Origin: an uncultured Bacillota bacterium
GTDB lineage: Bacteria; Bacillota; Clostridia; Christensenellales; UBA1242
Length of the DNA: 12,863 nucleotides
Reading direction: 5' to 3'
Assembly (NCBI GenBank): GCA_947090235.1
Contig: CAMUNJ010000014.1
Span: 1 to 12,863, forward strand
The notes under the pieces were generated by a model. That model saw only the letters and a list, made by a program, of their open reading frames with translations. It was not told the origin of the DNA and did not search any database. Positions 1 through 6,589 of this stretch are shown here, one piece after another. The translations under genes were made by a program, and so were the position numbers. The first letter of the stretch is position 1. Each line of letters opens with the position of its first letter.

Positions 1-715
1 GATGTGATGTCATAAAACTGATAGTGAAATTGCCTTCTATTTGACAAATATCCTGCAAAAGTTTAGAAAAAGAAAGAGCAGGGATCAAATCTTGACCATA
101 AGAGTTCACATTTTGTCCTAAAAGAGTTATCTTTTTATATTTCCCAGTCGCAACAAGGTCTCTAATTTCCTTTAAAATATTTTCTTCTTTTCTAGACTTT
201 TCTCTTCCACGAACATAAGGAACTATACAATATGTACAAAAATTGTTGCAACCTTGCATAATATTGACCCAAGCATTATCTCCGCTTGATCTTGAATAAG
301 GCAAACTTTCATCAATTTCACCTTCTTCCCAAAGTTCAAGCATACGCTTTTGTTGTTTTGCTTTAACTTTCAAAACATATGATGCAAGATTAGGCACATT
401 ATGAGTGCCAATAACAATATCTACAAAAGGAAAAGTTTCTTTCATATATTTTGCAGTGCTTGCTTTTTGCGTCATGCAACCACAAACAACAATGATAAGA
501 TTAGGATTATTTTTCTTTTGTTTTTTTAATGCTCCAACATTGCCAAAAACTCTATCCTCTGCCCCCTCACGAATAGCACAGGTGTTAAAAACGATAATGT
601 CGGCTTCTTCACGATTTTGCCCACACTCATACCCCAAATTTTCTAAAATGCCAGCAATTTTCTCTGAATCATGAACATTCATCTGGCAACCAAAAGTGAC
701 AATAAAGTATTTCAT
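1..715 (-). CDS. miaB: tRNA-2-methylthio-N6-dimethylallyladenosine synthase MiaB (N-terminal part, truncated by window edge)
   Basis: MiaB is a cytoplasmic radical-SAM methylthiotransferase that converts i6A37 to ms2i6A37 in tRNAs reading UNN codons. My translation of the minus strand from the ATG at 715-713 gives 238 codons open to the left edge. The N-terminal UPF0004 domain carries the auxiliary 4Fe-4S ligands: Cys10 in FGCQMN, Cys46 in NTCAIREGAEDR and Cys80 in CGCM. The radical-SAM CxxxCxxC motif is GCNNFCTYC with Cys156, Cys160 and Cys163, followed by IVPYVRGRE. The last visible residues are FMTSH, matching the MiaB 'FMTSHP' stretch, so roughly the C-terminal half including the TRAM domain lies outside. 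The start has an AGAGG ribosome binding site five bases upstream. NTCAIREGAEDR and PYVRGRE separate it from RimO, whose gene is also in this window. It is divergent from the PBP gene. In Bacillus miaB lies downstream of recA, as it does here once the inserted PBP and lipoprotein genes are ignored. Confidence 0.96.
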   Translation of the reverse strand, partial: MKYFIVTFGCQMNVHDSEKIAGILENLGYECGQNREEADIIVFNTCAIREGAEDRVFGNVGALKKQKKNNPNLIIVVCGCMTQKASTAKYMKETFPFVDIVIGTHNVPNLASYVLKVKAKQQKRMLELWEEGEIDESLPYSRSSGDNAWVNIMQGCNNFCTYCIVPYVRGREKSRKEENILKEIRDLVATGKYKKITLLGQNVNSYGQDLIPALSFSKLLQDICQIEGNFTISFMTSH

Positions 716-758
716 TTTTCCTCTACAATAACAAATCAAATTTTGCTATTTACAATAT

Positions 759-787
759 ATTTTAGCATTTTTGCAAATTTTTCACAA
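759..787 (-). promoter_or_regulatory. putative sigma-A promoter of miaB
   Basis: On the minus strand there is a TTGTGA -35 (787-782), a 17-base spacer and a TAAAAT -10 (764-759) preceded by TGC, giving an extended -10. Transcription would start near 752, leaving a leader of about 37 bases that includes the AGAGG ribosome binding site. The -35 matches consensus at four of six positions, so the call rests mainly on the extended -10 and the exact spacing. Confidence 0.5.
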
Positions 788-855
788 GCGTAATTCAAGA
801 AAAAATTATTCTATATCTTAAATAATTTTTTGTGAATAGTCACATAATATATCCA

Positions 856-3111
856 ATGAATAAAATTGTCAAGATATCTTTTATTTCTTTTGTGTGTATA
901 ATAGTGCTTTTGTTTATAGCATTAGGTCTTTACTTTGGTTGTATATGGGCAAAATACTCCTCAATACAACTCGACACCAACAAATTAACCTCACCTAGCC
1001 TTGCTATTGAGGTGTTTGACAGCAATAATAGAACAATCAAAGACGAAAATATGTTTAATTCTAGTTATGTTAAAGAATCGGCAATACCTAATCATGTAAA
1101 AGAAGCCTTTGTTTCTATAGAAGACAAAACTTTTTATCAACATAAAGGCGTAAACTACAAGCGAATCGCTATGGCAATGATAAACAATATTAAAAGCATG
1201 AACTTGAAAGAAGGTGCATCTACAATAAGTCAACAACTTATTAAAAACACACATTTAACTAGTGAAAAAACATTTAATCGAAAGATTAAAGAAGTTGCAT
1301 TGACAAAAAAACTTGAAAAACAATTTTCTAAAGAGGAAATTTTAGAGCAATATCTCAATATTATATACTTTGGAAACAATTGTTATGGAATAGAAAAGGC
1401 CTCTAATTTTTATTTTTCTAAACCCGCACATGATTTATCTCTTATTGAAGGTGCAGCACTAGCAGGAATAATCAAATCACCAGCAAAATATTCACCATTA
1501 AACAATCCAGAAAATTCTTTAAAAAGACGAAATCTAGTTTTAAAAGAAATGCAAAATGATGATAAAATCTCTTTACAAGAATATATGAAGGCTAAAGAAG
1601 AACCTTTAATATTAAACTTAAACACAAAAATTCAAAATAAACTTAATTCTTATAGCGAAACTGCAATAGAGGAAGCCATGAAAATTCTTGGACTTCCAGC
1701 TAAACAAATAGCTTTATCTGGCTATCAACTGCATACATATCAAAACTTAGAAAAACAGCAACAACTTGAAAAAGCCTTTGAAAGTGCCGATGTTGGAGAA
1801 GATGACTATGCTGGTATTGTTATAAATAATCAAAAACATGCTGTAGAGGCGTATACTGGCAGAAGTGCCTATAAAATTATAACATCTCGTCGTCAACCTG
1901 GCTCCTGCATAAAGCCTGTTTTAGTTTACTCTCCTGCTTTAAATGAGGATATCATAAATCCTAGCACTCAACTTCTTGACGAAAAAACAACAATATCAGG
2001 ATATACTCCAAAGAATGTTGGCGGCAAATTTAACGGATATGTAAGTGTTCGTGATGCAATAGCAAAATCAATAAACATTCCTGCTGTTAAGGTACTTTCT
2101 TATGTTGGAATAGACAAAGCAAAAAGTTATGCTCAAAGTATGGGAATAAAGTTTGACGATGGTGATGACAATTATGCTCTTGCTTTAGGTGGAATGCGTT
2201 ATGGAGTAAATATAAATCAATTAGCCTCGGCATATACCACCTTTGCCAATAAAGGAATGTTTGCCGAAAATAAATTTATATCATATATAACTGATAAAAA
2301 TGATAAACTTGTTTATGTTCATAGACCAGAAGAAAAACGCGTTTTAAGAGAGGATTGTGCTTATCTTATAACAGATATGTTGCGTACTTCTGCAAAAACA
2401 GGAACTGCTCGCAAACTTAGCGATCTAGAATTAGACATTGCTTCTAAAACAGGAACTGTTGGAAAAAGCGGCAGCAAAGAAAATTTAGATGCTTGGAACA
2501 TGAGTTATACAAACGATCAAACTTGTGGAGTTTGGATTGGCAATTTAGATAATTGTCCAACAAAGGCTGTTGGCGGAGGACTTCCTACAACTGTAGTCAA
2601 GAATTATTTTATAAACAACAAAGATACTTCAACTTTTGAGCAACCATCCAGCATAGTTTCTATGCCAATAGATATAACAGAACTTGATGAAAATCATAAA
2701 GTAGTTCTTGCAAATTCATTTACCCCTGCAAGATATACAAGGGAAGAATTATTTTCTAGATTCAACCTTCCAAACGAAATATCTAATAAGTTTACGCAAA
2801 TAAAAGACCCTGAATTTAAAGGTAAAGTCTCTCAAGATAAGGCTATCTTAACCTTAAATGCTAAGGATTATTATCAATACAAAATTTACAAAGAAAGCAT
2901 CAATGAAAGCAACCTTTTATCAACAATTGATGGCAAGAACGGCAAACAAACAATAGAATTTGATATGATAAAGCCTAGAGAAAGATATATCTTGGTCACT
3001 TCTTTTGCTGGACAAATAACATCAAATCAAACTTTATCTTCAAAAATTGACTTAATAAAATCAACATCAAACCACTCAAATACAGACCTTTCACAAAAGT
3101 GGTATGTTTAA
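856..3111 (+). CDS. class A penicillin-binding protein (bifunctional transglycosylase/transpeptidase, PBP1A type)
   Basis: This protein polymerises lipid II into glycan strands and cross-links the stem peptides on the outer face of the membrane. Positions below count from a GTG at 832, the longest possible start. A short cytoplasmic N-terminus and one membrane segment (about 13-38) are followed by a GT51 transglycosylase domain: catalytic Glu97 in EDKTFYQHKG, then GASTISQQL, RKIKEVALTKKLEKQ and the EQYLNIIYFG motif. The transpeptidase domain has Ser358 and Lys361 in PGSCIKP (usually PGSTFKP), S413-I-N and KTGT at 539. A second KTGT at 522 appears coincidental. The last 100 or so residues look like a small beta-sandwich (YKIYKES), similar to Ig/FN3-like tails of clostridial PBPs. 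I chose the ATG at 856 (codon 9), which gives 751 residues. Neither start has a ribosome binding site. A CATAAT hexamer at 843-848 could be a -10 placing the transcript start at the ATG, but no -35 supports it. The specific PBP paralogue cannot be named from sequence alone. Confidence 0.93.
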   Translation: MNKIVKISFISFVCIIVLLFIALGLYFGCIWAKYSSIQLDTNKLTSPSLAIEVFDSNNRTIKDENMFNSSYVKESAIPNHVKEAFVSIEDKTFYQHKGVNYKRIAMAMINNIKSMNLKEGASTISQQLIKNTHLTSEKTFNRKIKEVALTKKLEKQFSKEEILEQYLNIIYFGNNCYGIEKASNFYFSKPAHDLSLIEGAALAGIIKSPAKYSPLNNPENSLKRRNLVLKEMQNDDKISLQEYMKAKEEPLILNLNTKIQNKLNSYSETAIEEAMKILGLPAKQIALSGYQLHTYQNLEKQQQLEKAFESADVGEDDYAGIVINNQKHAVEAYTGRSAYKIITSRRQPGSCIKPVLVYSPALNEDIINPSTQLLDEKTTISGYTPKNVGGKFNGYVSVRDAIAKSINIPAVKVLSYVGIDKAKSYAQSMGIKFDDGDDNYALALGGMRYGVNINQLASAYTTFANKGMFAENKFISYITDKNDKLVYVHRPEEKRVLREDCAYLITDMLRTSAKTGTARKLSDLELDIASKTGTVGKSGSKENLDAWNMSYTNDQTCGVWIGNLDNCPTKAVGGGLPTTVVKNYFINNKDTSTFEQPSSIVSMPIDITELDENHKVVLANSFTPARYTREELFSRFNLPNEISNKFTQIKDPEFKGKVSQDKAILTLNAKDYYQYKIYKESINESNLLSTIDGKNGKQTIEFDMIKPRERYILVTSFAGQITSNQTLSSKIDLIKSTSNHSNTDLSQKWYV

Positions 3112-3120
3112 AAGTTATTA

Positions 3121-3149
3121 TTGACAAAAAGACATATTTATGATATAAT
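3121..3149 (+). promoter_or_regulatory. consensus sigma-A promoter of the lipoprotein gene, predicted leaderless
   Basis: A perfect TTGACA (3121-3126) is followed by a 17-base spacer and a perfect TATAAT (3144-3149) with a TG two bases upstream (extended -10, TGATATAAT). It begins ten bases after the PBP stop codon. A start seven bases past the -10 falls on 3156, the A of the downstream ATG, so the mRNA would have no 5' leader. This fits the lack of any ribosome binding site before that ATG. Confidence 0.85.
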
Positions 3150-3155
3150 ATATAT

Positions 3156-4463
3156 ATGAAAAATATAAAAATCAAACCTTATTTGGGAAAAGCAATAAAA
3201 ACACTTTCTGTTTTGAGCCTTTCCGCAACATTACTTGCAGGATTTGCTGGTTGCAAAAATGGGAATGAAACACTTTCTCTAGATGATATAAAAGCAACCT
3301 ATCCTCTTTTAAATCAAGAAAAAATCATGGCTGAACTTTCAGAACAATATGGCGAAGAACACAATTTGTATTCTGGCAAGGATTTTTATCGCCTACCTAT
3401 GACCATAGAATCTCAAAGTACACCAATAAATGTAAACTTTGAAACAAATCAAAAACAACAAGAAGTTATAAATTTTTGCGTAGATGAGATAAATGATATA
3501 TTTGGCTATGTAAACAAAAAATATAATTTTCAATTGAATTATTCACCAAATCAAAATGATTTGAAAAATCCATACGCTATAAACTTATGCCTAGGCGAAA
3601 ATAACAACCTACAAACTCCAGTCACTTTCGAACTTAAAGATTTAAGTCCAGAAATTGATGGAAATGAATTATATAATGCAAGTATACTTATACAAAAAGA
3701 AAATTTATCTAGCGAACTTGCACTCTCAAAACAAATAAAATCCGCTTTTGCACAACTTTTGGGGCTTGAAGAAAAAGATAACTCAGTGATTTCTTCCAAT
3801 TATTCAACATCATTTACAAAAAATGACATAACAGTACTTTATTCATTGTATCGTTCCCCTGAAAATGTATATGACTTAGAAGGACTAAAAAATTACATAA
3901 CAGACCATAAAGCATTTGGGTTTGAAAAACTCGTTGCAGATAAAACTTTAGAACTTTTGAGTCAAAGTAAAGAATTTTTGTCAAATCAATTTGCTCAAAA
4001 CAATGATTATAGATTAAACGAACTAGAAAGTATATCAAAGTCTATTTTGGCTGGTGAAAACGATAAAGAATTTGGCAAAGATGAAATAAATTTTGTAAAC
4101 AAAATAAAAAACCTCAATTGCTATAAACAATATCACCATATGTCAATCAAAGATGGCGAATATACACAAACAAACTTTTTGCTAGACAACAAATATAAAC
4201 CTACAATATTAAATCAAAATAGCGTTGAAGTTACAACAAATAACGGAATTGTAGTTTCTCGCAATGACGAAAATCTTTGGCTTTCAATTAAGGTTGGAAA
4301 TTATGTAGTTTCTATCACTTCAACTTTAAATTCTCAATCTTCACTTGATAAACTTTTGCAAAATGCTAATGCAACAGTATATAGCGTAACAGACCAAGAT
4401 TATCAAACCTATTCTCAATCTTTAAGTGAACAATGCATTCAAAATTATTCGCTTAGTCAATAA
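3156..4463 (+). CDS. putative lipoprotein with a degenerate zincin-like (pseudo-metalloprotease) region, function unknown
   Basis: I do not recognise this 435-residue protein as a named family. The N-terminus is a lipoprotein signal: basic residues to Lys15, a hydrophobic stretch 16-32 and lipobox F-A-G-Cys33, so it is probably a lipid-anchored extracytoplasmic protein. Residues about 170-232 are laid out like a matrixin-type zincin: a strand (ASILIQ), then KSAFAQLLGLEE at 195-206 where HExxHxxGLxH would lie, then DNSVIS (208-213) where the Met-turn 'SIM' would be, then TKNDITVLYSLY (221-232), like the 'lT..Di..l..lY' end of those domains. All expected zinc ligands are absent (Ser196, Gln200 and Glu206 in place of His; Ala197 in place of Glu), so if the relationship is real it is an inactive homologue. 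Residues 233-435 match nothing I know. Its own consensus promoter lies in the 44-base gap after the PBP gene, and a terminator follows at once. The position next to a PBP suggests an envelope role, by inference only. Confidence 0.85.
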   Translation: MKNIKIKPYLGKAIKTLSVLSLSATLLAGFAGCKNGNETLSLDDIKATYPLLNQEKIMAELSEQYGEEHNLYSGKDFYRLPMTIESQSTPINVNFETNQKQQEVINFCVDEINDIFGYVNKKYNFQLNYSPNQNDLKNPYAINLCLGENNNLQTPVTFELKDLSPEIDGNELYNASILIQKENLSSELALSKQIKSAFAQLLGLEEKDNSVISSNYSTSFTKNDITVLYSLYRSPENVYDLEGLKNYITDHKAFGFEKLVADKTLELLSQSKEFLSNQFAQNNDYRLNELESISKSILAGENDKEFGKDEINFVNKIKNLNCYKQYHHMSIKDGEYTQTNFLLDNKYKPTILNQNSVEVTTNNGIVVSRNDENLWLSIKVGNYVVSITSTLNSQSSLDKLLQNANATVYSVTDQDYQTYSQSLSEQCIQNYSLSQ

Positions 4464-4490
4464 AAAACTCTCCGATTAGGAGAGTTTTTT
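4462..4490. terminator. bidirectional intrinsic terminator shared by the lipoprotein gene and recA
   Basis: A perfect 12-bp stem (AAAAAACTCTCC at 4462-4473 against GGAGAGTTTTTT at 4479-4490) encloses a 5-base GATTA loop. The A/T ends supply a U-tract in either direction. The lipoprotein stop codon (4461-4463) and the recA stop codon (4491-4489) both overlap its ends, so the hairpin fills the whole 25-base gap between the convergent genes. It also ends the ftsK-to-recA operon. Confidence 0.93.
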
Positions 4491-5511
4491 ATTCTTCATC
4501 TTCTTCAATTTCGCTTTCAATAAGACCAGTTGAAGCCTTAACTTTTTCCATAATTTCGTTGTAAATATCTTGATTATTCTCAAGATAAGTTTTAACATTT
4601 TCTTTGCCTTGAGCAATCTTTTCATCATTATAAGAGAACCAAGAACCAGACTTACCAATAATTCCAGCGTTAAGAGCGAGGTCAACAAGGCATCCTACCT
4701 GACTTATACCCTTTCCATAAACTATATCAAATTCTGCTGTTTTAAATGGAGGAGCAAGTTTATTTTTAACAACCTTTACCTTAGTTCTATTTCCAATGAT
4801 ATTTGCACCATCTTTAATTGTGTCAGTTTTTCTAACATCAAGACGGATACTAGCATAGAACTTTAATGCTTTTCCACCAGTAGTTGTTTCTGGAGAACCA
4901 AACATTACACCAATCTTTTCACGCAGTTGATTGATAAATATGACTGTTGTTTTACTTTTATTTACAGTACCAGTCAACTTTCTAAGTGCTTGACTCATCA
5001 TTCTTGCTTGTAGACCAACATGATTATCTCCCATTTCTCCGTCAATTTCGGCTTTAGGAGTTAAAGCAGCAACAGAGTCTACAACAACGATATCTATTGA
5101 ACCAGATTTTACAAGCATTTCTGTTATATTCAAAGCCTGTTCACCATTATCTGGCTGAGAAATATAAAGTTCTTGAAGATTTACTCCCAATTTTTCTGCA
5201 TAACTAGGATCAAGTGCATGTTCTGCATCAATAAAAGCAGCAGTTCCGCCAAGTTTTTGTGTTTCTGCAACAATATGAAGAGAAACCGTAGTTTTACCTG
5301 AAGATTCTGGCCCATAAATTTCAATTATTCTGCCTCTTGGCACACCACCTATTCCAAGAGCCATATCTAAAGTTAAACAACCAGTAGGAATAACATCAAT
5401 CTTCTGATGAGATTGATCACCAAGTTTCATAATTGCACCCTTGCCATATTCCTTTTCAATTTGCAACAAAGCCTGCTCAAGTGCATCTTTCTTTAATTCT
5501 TTCTTATCCAT
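4489..5511 (-). CDS. recA: recombinase RecA
   Basis: RecA is the cytoplasmic ATP-dependent strand-exchange protein of homologous recombination and the activator of LexA self-cleavage. At 340 residues it is close to normal length. It shows the N-terminal oligomerisation segment ([19 protein letters not shown]), Walker [10 protein letters not shown] at 67-75, DAEHALDP, Walker B-type VVVDSVAAL, the [15 protein letters not shown] segment with DNA-binding loop 2 ([13 protein letters not shown]), and a short acidic C-terminal tail (ESEIEEDEE). The ATG at 5511 has an AGGTGA ribosome binding site five bases upstream. It is the last gene of the minus-strand operon, 43 bases after the cinA-like stop, and the pgsA-cinA-recA order is conserved in Bacillus. 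A possible own promoter lies in that gap. I saw no GAAC-N4-GTTC-type LexA box of Bacillus type there. Confidence 0.99.
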   Translation of the reverse strand: MDKKELKKDALEQALLQIEKEYGKGAIMKLGDQSHQKIDVIPTGCLTLDMALGIGGVPRGRIIEIYGPESSGKTTVSLHIVAETQKLGGTAAFIDAEHALDPSYAEKLGVNLQELYISQPDNGEQALNITEMLVKSGSIDIVVVDSVAALTPKAEIDGEMGDNHVGLQARMMSQALRKLTGTVNKSKTTVIFINQLREKIGVMFGSPETTTGGKALKFYASIRLDVRKTDTIKDGANIIGNRTKVKVVKNKLAPPFKTAEFDIVYGKGISQVGCLVDLALNAGIIGKSGSWFSYNDEKIAQGKENVKTYLENNQDIYNEIMEKVKASTGLIESEIEEDEE

Positions 5512-5537
5512 AAATCACCTATTTCCTTTTCAAAATT

Positions 5538-5566
5538 AGTTTACCAAAAATGTATTAAAAAGACAA
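5538..5566 (-). promoter_or_regulatory. possible internal promoter for recA
   Basis: On the minus strand, TTGTCT (5566-5561), 17 bases, then TAAACT (5543-5538) with a preceding TGG (extended -10). It overlaps the end of the cinA-like gene and would start transcription near 5531, about 20 bases before the recA ATG. Each hexamer matches consensus at only four of six positions, so the call rests on exact spacing and the extended -10. Confidence 0.4.
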
Positions 5567-6559
5567 ATTATTTTGGCGTAATTTTTTAACAATATTAAAT
5601 AAAATTGCCTCAACAGCATATTCCACAGCTTCTTCCTTGCAAACTTTAAAAGTATTTTTATATACATCAAGAGAATTTTTATTCCCCATAGCATATATGC
5701 AAGTTATTCCGTTATCTTCAAACTTACCTTGAACATTGATAGCAAATATATCTTGACCATCACCTTCATCAAACAACGACAAAGTTTGTCTATACACTTC
5801 GTCAGTGGTTATCTCACCCTTAAGATATTCCACCTTGCCTTGTGCCAACAAATCTTTTATGCAAATATTGCTACAAACTTCTTTTAAAATAGATCCCCCA
5901 GTAATACCTTCACAAATTGCAAGTTTAATGCCCTTTAGGTTTGCAATCTGCCTAATACTTCTTGCAAGACCAAGGCTATTTTCGCTATAAATAAAATCCT
6001 TAAATGCAGTTGCAATTTTCACTTGATTATCATCTATCAAATCATCAACGCCATTGTAAGATATGTAAACATCAACAAGAAGTCGTCTGCTTAGCACACT
6101 ATATTCAAGAGAAGGAATTTCATTTTTTAAATTGCTAAGCAACTCTTCAACTTGTTTTTTTGAAACGCCAAACAATTTGAAAGTACAATTTTTGTTTGCT
6201 CTATTTGGATTAAAGTTTATTTTTGCAAGCAAAACTTGCCAATTCAAATCAAATGGAACAAAAATTGTCTTAACATTATCTTTAATAAATAATGCTATTT
6301 GGTCTTCAATAATGTGTTTATCACCACCCAAAAGTTTTATGTTTTCACAAATAACATCGTCTATATCTTGATTTTTGAAAAACAAGATAAGATTGCCTCC
6401 CTCTTTGATTATTTCAGCAACCTTTTCTTTTTGAAATTTTACAAGAGAAAAAGAAGAGATTTTGGCATTATATCCTGCCAAAATATTTTGTAAGGCAGGA
6501 AAATCAAAACCAATATCTTGAAGTTTATCATCATTAAAAATATAAATTTTATATTCCAT
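5555..6559 (-). CDS. degenerate CinA-like protein (competence/damage-inducible protein family) lacking the catalytic serine
   Basis: Identification rests on location and weak sequence signals. The gene sits between pgsA and recA, the standard place of cinA in Firmicutes. I chose the ATG at 6559 because AGAGGA precedes it by about five bases; an in-frame ATG at 6586 lacks such a site. This gives 334 residues. Residues 1-120 occupy the place of the MoCF-type N-terminal domain, but the GGLGPT nucleotide motif is gone (NLILFFKNQD instead). Residues about 126-190 resemble the CinA middle domain (FKLFGVSKKQVEELL). Residues about 196-334 resemble the C-terminal amidase domain: LKGIKLAICEGITGG aligns with the family's 'gltlAtAESCTGG', and VEYLKGEITTDEVY with the strand after it. 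Active CinA/PncC proteins deamidate NMN using the Ser of ESCTGG. Here that position is Gly218, and the following Cys is Ile219, so NMN deamidase activity is unlikely. The frame is intact, so it is probably expressed. It lies 30 bases after pgsA and 43 bases before recA. Confidence 0.72.
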   Translation of the reverse strand: MEYKIYIFNDDKLQDIGFDFPALQNILAGYNAKISSFSLVKFQKEKVAEIIKEGGNLILFFKNQDIDDVICENIKLLGGDKHIIEDQIALFIKDNVKTIFVPFDLNWQVLLAKINFNPNRANKNCTFKLFGVSKKQVEELLSNLKNEIPSLEYSVLSRRLLVDVYISYNGVDDLIDDNQVKIATAFKDFIYSENSLGLARSIRQIANLKGIKLAICEGITGGSILKEVCSNICIKDLLAQGKVEYLKGEITTDEVYRQTLSLFDEGDGQDIFAINVQGKFEDNGITCIYAMGNKNSLDVYKNTFKVCKEEAVEYAVEAILFNIVKKLRQNNLSF

Positions 6560-6589
6560 ATTTCCTCTTTTATAAGTGTAAATCAATTT

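Noticed and set aside
405..674. An 89-codon plus-strand frame opposite miaB.
   Set aside because: The minus strand encodes conserved MiaB motifs throughout this stretch; the plus-strand product is a low-information shadow.
832..855. GTG start for the PBP gene eight codons upstream of the ATG at 856.
   Set aside because: It has no ribosome binding site and adds residues unlike a class A PBP N-terminus. The ATG is preferred, but the choice is uncertain because the ATG also lacks a site.
2395..2406. A second KTGT motif in the PBP, 17 residues before the expected one.
   Set aside because: It falls where related PBPs have a 'GTGRKA'-like stretch. The copy at codon 539, in ASKTGTVGKSG, has the right spacing and context for the active site, so the first is most likely coincidence rather than a duplicated active site.
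6560..6586. A longer start for the CinA-like protein at 6586.
   Set aside because: The ATG at 6559 has a well-placed AGAGGA; the upstream one does not, and it would place the start only three bases from the pgsA stop.
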